NCBI RefSeq assembly: GCF_009982895.1
Contig: NZ_WXZL01000040.1
Coordinates: 1-22,743 of the forward strand
Reading direction: 5' to 3'
Length of the DNA stretch: 22,743 nt
From: Deinococcus alpinitundrae
GTDB lineage: Bacteria > Deinococcota > Deinococci > Deinococcales > Deinococcaceae
The notes beneath the pieces are model-generated. The model worked only from the letters and a program-made list of their open reading frames with translations, ran no database searches and was not told the DNA's origin. The translations under genes and the position numbers were made by a program. The first letter of the stretch is position 1. Each line of letters starts with the position of its first letter. Of the stretch, positions 15,797 through 22,655 are shown in pieces.

Positions 15797-16146
15797 GCCA
15801 GGAGAAATGGTGGCGTGGTACAGTCGCCGGCGTGGGACAACGGCGAGCAAGCGCCATTCGGCGTGAGCACAAGCAGAGCAACGTTATTGGAGAGCGGGTG
15901 CGGGCGGCTCGACATTTGCACGCGCCAGTCATGACCCATGAGCACACCTGCCAGCGCGCCACCAAGCTATCTGGATATGTCTTGACCCGGGACGCCCTCG
16001 TCCGCATCGAAAACCAGCAGCGCTCCGCCTACGACTACGAGGTCCTCGCGCTCAGTCTGGCCCTCGGCGTAGACGTCCGGTTCCTGCTGGGACTCACAGA
16101 TGATCCTGGATCCATGAGCTTGGGAACGACACCAGAAAAAGCCTAA
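15787..16146 (+). CDS. XRE-family helix-turn-helix transcriptional regulator
   Basis: Up to 119 residues. From residue 33 the sequence follows the XRE pattern: VIGERVRAARHLHAP, a divergent helix-turn-helix (about 45-75) with LTRDALVRIENQQRSAYDYEVLALSLALGV (given in two parts: recognition region LTRDALVRIE, then YDYEVLALSLALGV) and FLLGL. This is a DNA-binding domain with little else, as in small phage-type repressors. The start is unsettled: ATG 15787 has no ribosome site and lies six bases from the operator; GTG 15832, still before the domain, has TACAGT seven bases upstream and could be leaderless. The gene diverges from the DUF2442-like operon and probably binds the palindrome between them and the similar one before the integrase. 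Confidence 0.72.
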   Translation: MEPSQEKWWRGTVAGVGQRRASAIRREHKQSNVIGERVRAARHLHAPVMTHEHTCQRATKLSGYVLTRDALVRIENQQRSAYDYEVLALSLALGVDVRFLLGLTDDPGSMSLGTTPEKA

Positions 16147-16190
16147 AAAGTGAACGTTCCAGCTGTAGCCCAGAGATAACGCCGCCCAAA

Positions 16191-16346
16191 ATGGTAGAAC
16201 TGAGCCGAACGGTGGGACATAGAGTGGGCAACAAGTCAACGGTAGCTTCCCTCAGCCTCAGCCGCCAGAAGTGTCTTGAACGTCTGCTGGCACAGTTAAA
16301 TCAGCTCTTCGAGGAACAGGAAAGTGAAGACGGATGGCGAGGATAA
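16191..16346 (+). CDS. possible small protein, 51 residues
   Basis: The frame from ATG 16191 to TAA encodes a 51-residue product starting MVELSRTVGHRVGNK and ending in a heptad-like amphipathic stretch (CLERLLAQLNQLFEEQE). It is co-directional with the XRE gene, 44 bases downstream. No clear ribosome site, no recognised family. It may be an accessory protein of the island or a chance frame. Confidence 0.3.
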   Translation: MVELSRTVGHRVGNKSTVASLSLSRQKCLERLLAQLNQLFEEQESEDGWRG

Positions 16347-16386
16347 AAAGCTGATTTTAAAGTCGCCTGAGACTGGGAAGAAGGGG

Positions 16387-16406
16387 TGGTTTTCGTACGA
16401 AGACCA
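16387..16406. repeat. 20-bp palindrome
   Basis: TGGTTTTCGTACGAAGACCA has nine of ten arm positions paired with no central spacer. It differs from the TGTGG-type operator, so another dimeric protein may bind it. It could be an operator, a recombinase site, or coincidence. Confidence 0.4.
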
Positions 16407-16513
16407 TCTCTCATGGGGCTCGACAGCGAGGATGTTGGAGCTCACTCGGTGATGCCCACCTGTGCACAATTGAGAGACAGCCATTTACCTTCCTGCAGTT
16501 TGGTGAATAAAAT

Positions 16514-16534
16514 AGTGTGGCTATTTACCACATT
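16514..16534. promoter_or_regulatory. palindromic operator, site 2
   Basis: The core TGTGGCTATTTACCACA (16516-16532) nearly repeats site 1 at 15763-15779, differing at three positions, and shares the AG and TT flanks. It ends 15 bases before the probable -10 box of the integrase transcript, so it covers the -35 region. Confidence 0.65.
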
Positions 16535-16549
16535 CTGAGCATAATCGGG

Positions 16550-16555
16550 TACAAT
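16550..16555 (+). promoter_or_regulatory. probable -10 box of the integrase promoter
   Basis: TACAAT matches the sigma-70 -10 consensus at five of six positions. The -35 region falls inside operator site 2, where only weak matches such as TTACCA (16525-16530, 19-base spacer) are present. A bound repressor would block polymerase. Confidence 0.45.
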
Positions 16556-16818
16556 GCGATCCTAGTAGGTCAGCTGAATGGCTGACAGGCACGCCAATTT
16601 TAAGGCGTCTGATCACACCACTGCTGCAGTTCTAAACCTAATGGAGTCATGATAGGAGGCAGACCTAGTGCAGGACCATTCGCCCTTGGCGGAGACCCAA
16701 GGAACCCATAGCGCACGTGAAAAGAAGATCCAGCCAGACTAGGTGCAGCCCCTTCCAGCTAAAGTTTTGTCGAGCACATGGCCGTGTTGAGAGCCCAGGA
16801 CGGCGCAGGGAGGTAAGT

Positions 16819-18249
16819 GTGGGGCATGAGCGCAAAACATGGCGGGTCGCCGCTCTTATAGACCGTGCTGGTCAGGCCTGTTACCTCCTGGTCAAGAACC
16901 AGTCACCGCGCGTTTCCGTGGCGGTAGGCATCTATGAGGCGCACCTGCGGTCTGCGAGGAAGCCACCGAACACGCGGCGCAACATCGTTACAGAGTGTGC
17001 CTATCTGTATACCTGGGCGGAAGCGCGGCAAATCGACCTGGACGCGCGCTTGCTGACGGGAGCAGGACTCAGCGTGCCGGAAATTCGCGGCTTCTTGCAC
17101 TGGCTTCTCAACGTCCACCAGACGAAGTCGGGGGCAGCGCTGAGCGCGGCAACCGTAGGAAACATGGGCACGGACAATCGCAAAGTTCTTCATCTGCTGG
17201 CCATGCAACGCGCCGCAGTCAATGGAGAGCTGCCGGTAAGTGTATATGGTCTACACCCCATAACTTCCTATCACAAGGATTCGCGAGTGGTGACCGTCGC
17301 AGCGGTGTTACGAAACCTGCGAATTTCCGGTAGGCACACTCACATCCAGCCCCTGGTCGATCAGGCAGCGGCCCATCAGGTCAATGGTACCATTTACCCT
17401 GAGCCTGATTTCGACTCCACCCTTGAGAAGTCGTATCAATTTGATTCTAAGGGCATAGTGTACGACCGTGATAACCAAAGGATTCTTGAACCCTGGGACG
17501 CATTATTTGTAATAGAAGATCGAACATTGACCCCTAAGGGAATTTTAACTCCCAAAGGGTATAAGAACGTTACACAGGGAGTTTTGAGTAACGCTTTGTG
17601 CGGTCATCATGGTAGCGGAAAGGCTAACGATTCTCTCTTTAAACGTTATGACATACGCGACCCGAGAACTGGAGAAGTCGCGAAGTTTACCTCTAACCAG
17701 TTGAGGCAATGGTTGAACACAATGTACCTTAGGGGCGGATTGACGCACGAACAAGCAGCATTGGTCATGGGCCATGATCCAGGGACCAATGCCCAGTATG
17801 ATCAGCGGGACTATTTTGAGCGGGAATTGCTGCTTCAACAATCGGTGCGGGACGGCTACGCGGTTGGACACGTGGCCGACGTGTACATTAGTCTGGCCGA
17901 CCACGACCTGCAAGAGGCAGAGGCGTTTCTCGTTGCTAGCATGAGGCAATACTCCATCATGCCGCACGGCGCGTGTGTTCGGGATCTCAAGCTCGATCCC
18001 TGCCCTAACCACCTGGCCTGCTTTGTGGATCACTCGAGTGCACAGCCCGACGTGTGCGCCCACCTGGTCGTTGATTCTCGACACCCCCAGGTCATTGAAC
18101 ATTTGAACGCGCTGTCAAGGCAACAGGATCTGATGCTTTCGATGTTGCCCGTCACCTCGCCACAGCACGGGCATGCCTCACTCGTACGCCGTAACATCCA
18201 GCACATCCTTACTGCCCTCCCACATCTTGAGGCTGGGCATGGGCAGTAA
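16819..18249 (+). CDS. tyrosine-recombinase-like integrase
   Basis: With GTG 16819 as start, preceded by AGGGAGG at five bases, the product has 476 residues; GTG 16717 would add 34 basic residues without a good ribosome site. The N-terminal third is a helical, core-binding-like region. The C-terminal part has LFKRYDIRDP, then FTSNQLRQWLNT (about 290-301) and GHDPGTNAQYDQ (318-329). This resembles a large-integrase branch whose usual motif is (S/T)HQ(F/L)RH(W/Y)LNT followed by GR-x(n)-QN-x(2)-YDH. Here the box His is Asn (NQLR) and the box-I Arg is not evident, so activity is uncertain. Tyr327 is the likely nucleophile. A four-Cys cluster (386, 395, 401, 413) near the end suggests a zinc site. 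The middle, about 17400-17720, is visibly richer in A and T than either side. Confidence 0.7.
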   Translation: MGHERKTWRVAALIDRAGQACYLLVKNQSPRVSVAVGIYEAHLRSARKPPNTRRNIVTECAYLYTWAEARQIDLDARLLTGAGLSVPEIRGFLHWLLNVHQTKSGAALSAATVGNMGTDNRKVLHLLAMQRAAVNGELPVSVYGLHPITSYHKDSRVVTVAAVLRNLRISGRHTHIQPLVDQAAAHQVNGTIYPEPDFDSTLEKSYQFDSKGIVYDRDNQRILEPWDALFVIEDRTLTPKGILTPKGYKNVTQGVLSNALCGHHGSGKANDSLFKRYDIRDPRTGEVAKFTSNQLRQWLNTMYLRGGLTHEQAALVMGHDPGTNAQYDQRDYFERELLLQQSVRDGYAVGHVADVYISLADHDLQEAEAFLVASMRQYSIMPHGACVRDLKLDPCPNHLACFVDHSSAQPDVCAHLVVDSRHPQVIEHLNALSRQQDLMLSMLPVTSPQHGHASLVRRNIQHILTALPHLEAGHGQ

Positions 18250-18289
18250 GGGTGTCAGACCCAGTGCGGTGACGTTCGGTTGAATTGTC

Positions 18290-18430
18290 ATGCGGCTCCG
18301 GGCGGTGCGCGACGTCTCGCTCGACGTGATGCCCGGCGAATTTCTGGGGCTGGCGGGTGAGTCCGGCTGCGGCAAGTCCACGCTGGCTTTCGCCGCCACC
18401 CGGCTGCTGGCCGAACCCGGCGACGCGAGG
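18290..18430 (+). pseudogene. N-terminal fragment of a peptide-type ABC transporter ATPase
   Basis: Forty-seven codons read as the start of a DppD/OppD-like ATPase: [20 protein letters not shown], then the Walker A loop GESGCGKST (residues 23-31). The usual N-terminal strand before RAV is missing, and homology stops at about residue 47, where a sugar-kinase fragment takes over in another frame. No Walker B or signature motif follows. Non-functional remnant. Confidence 0.7.
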
Positions 18431-18564
18431 ACTTGCAGACCTGGGTCAGGCCGGGCCTCATCATCAAGCCGAACATCTCAAATCAGGCGGTTTACGAGCG
18501 CAATTTCGAACTGTTCAAGCGGCTGTATACCCAGACCAGGGACGTGGTGCACCAACTCGGTTGA
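18430..18564 (+). pseudogene. C-terminal fragment of an FGGY-type carbohydrate kinase
   Basis: In a frame different from the ABC fragment, 44 codons to TGA 18562-18564 include [20 protein letters not shown] and end VVHQLG, resembling the last helix of xylulokinase-like FGGY kinases. No catalytic part is present. The fragment begins where the ABC fragment ends, so the two were joined by a deletion or recombination. Confidence 0.5.
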
Positions 18565-18588
18565 CCTCAAGGATTGAAGCTGCGCCCT

Positions 18589-18741
18589 TCAGCATGGCTT
18601 GAGCGAAACCTCATCCACCTCTAGATACGTTTTAGCGCCGTAAACCAGTGATCCTGACCGCAACTCGCCCTTGGAGCACTGCCCTAAGGAGGGGTTGGAG
18701 TGAACCCAAAGCGCAGGTTCACCGTCACTTTTGATGATCAC
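18589..18741 (-). CDS. possible short frame or gene fragment, 50 residues
   Basis: On the minus strand a GTG at 18741 opens a frame to TGA at 18589-18591 encoding a beta-rich, protein-like sequence (SDGEPALWVHSNPSLGQ, then GSLVYGAKTYLEVDE). A TAG lies in frame a few codons upstream. I do not recognise it. It may be a remnant, since everything around it is broken, or chance. Confidence 0.22.
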   Translation of the reverse strand: MIIKSDGEPALWVHSNPSLGQCSKGELRSGSLVYGAKTYLEVDEVSLKPC

Positions 18742-18819
18742 CTCAGAAATCTAGCCTTCAATGGGGCAGTTTCCAATGACCATCATCCAGCACGCCCAGC
18801 TCTATAAGTACAGAGCCGC

Positions 18820-19059
18820 GAGAGATCTCAAGTCTGGTCAACGTCGATCATCAGCGGGAGCCCGCTGCAACAACCTGATCGAACAATCCCACCGTTCACA
18901 CGGCGTCAAGAGCGACAGCAGGTTGGATTCAAGCGGAGGAAACGTGCACAGGAATTTCTGAGCCTGCACGCACGAATCGAGAATCTCCACCATCATTCCC
19001 GCACTGGCGTTTCTGCTCAGACCAGAAGAGTCAATCAGAAACAAGCGTTCCAGACGTGA
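18820..19059 (+). pseudogene. degenerate C-terminus of an IS6-like DDE transposase
   Basis: Recognisable pieces occur in three frames: ISSLVNVDHQ from about 18825, ARCNNLIEQSHRSH from 18860, then GFKRRKRAQEFLSLHARI and HHHSRTGVSAQTRRVNQKQA up to TGA 19057-19059. NN-IEQSHR contains the last catalytic Glu of the IS6-type DDE core, and the GFKRRKRAQEFL region follows it in intact relatives. At least two frameshifts separate the pieces, and the first two thirds of the transposase are absent or unrecognisable. No terminal inverted repeat was identified. Confidence 0.7.
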
Positions 19060-19070
19060 TCAACAGTCGC

Positions 19071-19105
19071 AGCAGGGGTGGTCTGAGATTCAGACCACCC
19101 CTGCT
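19071..19105. terminator. strong stem-loop, probable terminator of the ABC operon
   Basis: AGCAGGGGTGGTCTGA and its exact complement form a 16-bp perfect stem with a 3-base loop (GAT). It lies 46 bases beyond the stop of the last permease gene. No T-run follows on either strand, so it may act as a non-classical terminator or transcript-end stabiliser; the arms could also be a mobile-element end. Confidence 0.6.
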
Positions 19106-19150
19106 CTCAGTCTGCCGTGACGCCAGTTGAAGTAGCACAACCGTGAACGC

Positions 19151-20038
19151 TCAAGCTTTGACGGCCCCACTGGTCAAGCCCTCAATGTACGAGCGCATCA
19201 AAAACGAGAACAGCACCAGGAGCGGCAGGGCCGACAGTACATAGGCGGCCATCAGTGCCCCAAAGTCGGGGGCCGAATAGCTCTCAGCGCTGCCCTGAAA
19301 GCGCACCAATGCGACGGGTAGGGTGCGGTGGGCAGTGTCAAGCAGCAAGCTGGGCAGCAGAAAATCGTTCCAGATCGGCACGAAGCGGATGATGCCCACC
19401 GTGGTCAGCACCGGCAAACTGATCGGCAGTACGATACGAGTGAAGGTGGACAGCAGGCCCGCGCCGTCAATTCTGGCCGCCTCCAGCAAGTCTTTGGGAA
19501 TCTGCTCGAAAAAAGTCCGTAGCACCAGAATACTGAACGCCTGTCCCGCCGCGATATACGGAAAGATCACGCTCAAATAGTTGCTCGGCAGCGCCAGCTT
19601 CTTGATTTGCACATACAGCGGAATGAGCGTCAGAAAATCCGGCACCAGCAGGAGGCCGAAGACCAACGCAAACAACACCTTTTTGCCGGGGAAGTCCAGT
19701 AACGCGAAGGCGTAGGCCGCCAGCGCCGCCAGGCCGAGGGTCAGCAACACACTGACGATGGTGATCAGCAGCGAGTTGAGCGTCGGCACCGCCACTTGAC
19801 CCCAGGCCTTGGCGTAGTTCACCGCGCCGGGGCCCAGACTCGGCGGCAAGTTGACCGGATTCTGAGCGAACTGCACCGGCGTCTTGAACGAATTGACGAA
19901 ACTAAAGTACAGCGGAAAGAGACTGAGAATGCCCAGCACAATCAGGGTGGCTTGCCGAAACACTTCTCTCAGCGAGAAACGGCGGCGCGGCGGCTTGTGG
20001 CCGCCCTGGGTTCTGGGCAGGTCTTGACTGAGGCTCAT
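19151..20038 (-). CDS. carbohydrate ABC transporter permease (MalG-like, CUT1 family)
   Basis: A 295-residue inner-membrane permease with about six transmembrane helices; the first follows a basic cytoplasmic N-terminus (KPPRRRFSLREVFRQ). The EAA loop that contacts the ATPase is EAARIDGAG with downstream LP in the 185-210 region. The C-terminal MRSYIEGLTSGAVK ending is characteristic of MalG-type subunits. ATGA overlap with the other permease gene shows co-translation. The sugar cannot be named. Confidence 0.88.
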   Translation of the reverse strand: MSLSQDLPRTQGGHKPPRRRFSLREVFRQATLIVLGILSLFPLYFSFVNSFKTPVQFAQNPVNLPPSLGPGAVNYAKAWGQVAVPTLNSLLITIVSVLLTLGLAALAAYAFALLDFPGKKVLFALVFGLLLVPDFLTLIPLYVQIKKLALPSNYLSVIFPYIAAGQAFSILVLRTFFEQIPKDLLEAARIDGAGLLSTFTRIVLPISLPVLTTVGIIRFVPIWNDFLLPSLLLDTAHRTLPVALVRFQGSAESYSAPDFGALMAAYVLSALPLLVLFSFLMRSYIEGLTSGAVKA

Positions 20039-20925
20039 GCGCCTCGCCTCCCCAGAAACCTGGAAAGTACGGTCAGCAACACCACGACCACAAACAGCAG
20101 CACCGAGATGGCGTTGCTGTATCCAAACTCGCCGTATTGAATGGCCCGCTGATACATCACCAGCGCCGGAACCTGGGTGGCATCGAAGGGGCCGCCGCCC
20201 GTCATGATCAGCGGGGCCAGCAGATTCTGAACGTTGGCGATGATGCTCAGCAGTAGCAGCAACTGGATTTGTGGAGCCAAAAGCGGAAGATCAATGCTCA
20301 AGATTCGCCGCCAGCCCGTCGCACCGTCGAGCTTGGCTGCCTCAATGACTTCCGAGGGAATGTTCTGCAAACCTGCGTACAAGATCAGCAGGTAGAAGAC
20401 ATTCAGCCAGGGAAAACCCATGAAGATCAGGGAATACAGCGCGACCTTGGGATCGGAAAGCCAGAACTGCTTGAGCGCCGAGAGGTGCAATTTGTCGAGC
20501 AGCAAATTCAGCAGGCCGCCCTCGCCCCGGTAAAAATAACTCCAGATCAAAATGGACACCAGCGAAGGAATCACCAGGGTCAGCGCAAAGAATGTACGGT
20601 AAGCGTATTGCCGCCGCTGCCCGCGTAGATGAAAAATCAGTTCGGCCACGCCCAGCGCGGGCACGATGCCCAGAACGATTCCGAAACCGATCCAAATCAG
20701 GTTGTTGCGGGCGGCCAGCCCCAGTACTGGATCGGTAATGGCCCGCTGAAAGTTGCTCAGGCCCACGAAATCGCGCTGCAGGAAACCGTCCCAGTTGGTG
20801 AACGCGCCAGTCAGAGCCAGGTAGGCTGGATAATAAGCGAACCACGCCAAAAAGACGAAAGCTGGCAGAATGAACAGGTAGGCGGGCCAACCAGCTTTCA
20901 GGCGGCGGGCAAAGGTTGGTGGCAT
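20035..20925 (-). CDS. carbohydrate ABC transporter permease (MalF-like, CUT1 family)
   Basis: A 296-residue permease with about six membrane helices, the first at roughly 14-35 (YLFILPAFVFLAWFAYYPAY). The EAA loop is EAAKLDGATGWRRILSIDLP (about 195-214). Unlike E. coli MalF it lacks the extra N-terminal helices and large periplasmic loop, as is common in Gram-positive and Deinococcus-type CUT1 systems. GGGAG lies before the ATG. A 113-base gap separates it from the binding-protein gene. Confidence 0.88.
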   Translation of the reverse strand: MPPTFARRLKAGWPAYLFILPAFVFLAWFAYYPAYLALTGAFTNWDGFLQRDFVGLSNFQRAITDPVLGLAARNNLIWIGFGIVLGIVPALGVAELIFHLRGQRRQYAYRTFFALTLVIPSLVSILIWSYFYRGEGGLLNLLLDKLHLSALKQFWLSDPKVALYSLIFMGFPWLNVFYLLILYAGLQNIPSEVIEAAKLDGATGWRRILSIDLPLLAPQIQLLLLLSIIANVQNLLAPLIMTGGGPFDATQVPALVMYQRAIQYGEFGYSNAISVLLFVVVVLLTVLSRFLGRRGA

Positions 20926-21038
20926 CGAAACTCCCTGTAAGTCAATCTGAATAATTTACTAGCCAAGCCGCCGGATCGATAAAAAGTGGAGCCGCCTCTG
21001 AGCGCATCGACTCAGGGCAGCCCCAGGGTCTCAGCGGG

Positions 21039-22457
21039 TCAGCGGTACTTGCTGTAATCCACTTTGTTTTTACTGGCAAAGTCCGCCGCTGCCCTATCCA
21101 GCGTGGTCTGCACCTGGGCTTTGGCTTGATCCAGCGTAATCGTTCCCGACAGATACTGCCCGAACAGCTTCTGCATATCGCCCCAGCCAAGATTGGGGGC
21201 GCTGTTGCCGACTCCGATGGAGCGGCGCGGCAATTTAATCTGCGCGTCCAGCGATTTGGCATCGAAGTTGAGCTTGGCCTGGGTGCCAGGCCAAGTCGGC
21301 ACGAACGAGCCGTCCTCCGCCGTGACGCGCTGCAAGTTACTGGGCGTGCCAAAAAAGCGCATCCAATCCACGACCGCCTGCAACTTTTCAGGGGTCATGC
21401 TGCGGTTGGCCTGCGGGGTACTGACAGCGTACTGAAACGCCGCCGCCACGCCGCCCACCGCGTTGGCGGTGTTGGTGCCGGTCGCGTAGGAGCTGTCCTT
21501 TTTGCTCAGCACCGGAAAGTTAAAGGCCCCGATGTTGAACTTGACGCCCGCGTCGCGCATCTCGTTGGGCTTGTAACTGCCCTCGTAGATCATGGCCACT
21601 TTCCCAGCCACGAAATCCTGGAAGGCGTCGAAATTCTTGTCAGGATTCTGGGGGATGTAGTCGCGCTGCCAGTAATCAGTGAATTGCTTAAACAGCGGCC
21701 ACCACGCCATAAAGCGCTGATCTTTGGGCGACAGGACACCCTGCTGAATGGCCACCGCCTCGTCAAGTGAGCTTTGCCCAGGGGCTTTGTCATAGCCGAT
21801 CAACTTGCTGTAATCCTTGGCGTAGAAGTCCGACAGGAAATGCCGTTGCCACCACGGGTAGGAAGGCACCGCCGCCATGACCCCGATCCCCGCGTCTTTG
21901 AGTTTTTTGGAAGCGCTGAGCAGTTCCGACCAAGTCGCAGGCGGCTTAGCAATTCCGGCTTTTTTGAAAAGGTCGGCGTTGTAGAAGAAACTGAACGCCA
22001 CGTAATCGCCATTAATATTGTAATCTTCGCCGCCCGGTGCTGCCGTTTCCGAAATCACCGATTTGTTCATAGCATCGGCCCAGGATTTATTACCGGTGAT
22101 ATAGGGATTGGACTGCTTGAGGTAAGGCGCGAGGTTGACCGCAATCCCTTTTGGTAAGTCAGCGTTGAGGCTGGTGTACTGCGCCCAGAACACGTCCCAC
22201 AGTTCGCCCGCTGCCGCCTTGGCCCGAATCGCTGCATTAGTATCCGGCACATCTTCAGTGACAAATTGAATTTTGATACCGGGGTACTTTTTCGTGTACT
22301 CGTCGGCAATTTGCCGAAAGGTTTTGAGTGGCTTCTTATCGCCGGGCTTATTGGGCGTGTAATGCTGAGCGTACATGGTAATGGTGCCCTGCCAGTTTCC
22401 GGGTGTGGCGAAAGCCGTTGAACCCAAAAGTAGTCCTGCCCAGATCCATTGCTTCAT
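21039..22457 (-). CDS. ABC transporter extracellular solute-binding protein (family 1, sugar)
   Basis: A 472-residue secreted binding protein. The N-terminus is a Sec signal peptide (MKQWIWAGLLLGSTAFA, likely cut near AFA-TP); no lipobox Cys is present, so it is probably periplasmic and not lipid-anchored. Family signs are FRQIADEYTKKYPGIKI (46-62), DVFWAQYTSLNADLPKG, FSFFYNADLFKKAGIAKPPATW (given in part) and FVAGKVAMIYEGSY. Aromatic-rich stretches (PWWQRHF, AWWPLFKQF) fit sugar stacking. It delivers a sugar or oligosaccharide to the two permeases encoded after it. GGGGAG precedes the ATG. No ATPase gene is in the operon, so a shared MsmK-type ATPase from elsewhere is likely. Confidence 0.88.
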   Translation of the reverse strand: MKQWIWAGLLLGSTAFATPGNWQGTITMYAQHYTPNKPGDKKPLKTFRQIADEYTKKYPGIKIQFVTEDVPDTNAAIRAKAAAGELWDVFWAQYTSLNADLPKGIAVNLAPYLKQSNPYITGNKSWADAMNKSVISETAAPGGEDYNINGDYVAFSFFYNADLFKKAGIAKPPATWSELLSASKKLKDAGIGVMAAVPSYPWWQRHFLSDFYAKDYSKLIGYDKAPGQSSLDEAVAIQQGVLSPKDQRFMAWWPLFKQFTDYWQRDYIPQNPDKNFDAFQDFVAGKVAMIYEGSYKPNEMRDAGVKFNIGAFNFPVLSKKDSSYATGTNTANAVGGVAAAFQYAVSTPQANRSMTPEKLQAVVDWMRFFGTPSNLQRVTAEDGSFVPTWPGTQAKLNFDAKSLDAQIKLPRRSIGVGNSAPNLGWGDMQKLFGQYLSGTITLDQAKAQVQTTLDRAAADFASKNKVDYSKYR

Positions 22458-22655
22458 CTTCTCCCCCTCAGGCCTGCTATAAGTGTGACCTTAACGGACA
22501 AGCTGAAATTAGAACTAGAGCAGGTCGTACATTCGTGGCAGAGGAGCAAAAGCATCATAAAAATAACGCTGATTTATGAAGCTTGACTTAAGCTCGCTTA
22601 TTGATGAAGGCCTGAGAAGACGACAGTTTTGAGTGGTTAAAAGGCTAGTAGTCCG

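Larger units (their letters stand above)
16347..16818 (+). other. intergenic region and long leader before the integrase gene
   Basis: About 470 bases hold no convincing gene. They contain a 20-bp palindrome (16387-16406), the second operator (16514-16534), a likely -10 box (16550-16555) and a small leader inverted repeat, GTCAGC/GCTGAC at 16569-16574 and 16581-16586. The distance from -10 box to start codon leaves an untranslated leader of roughly 250 bases. A GTG at 16717 is in frame with the integrase. Confidence 0.45.
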
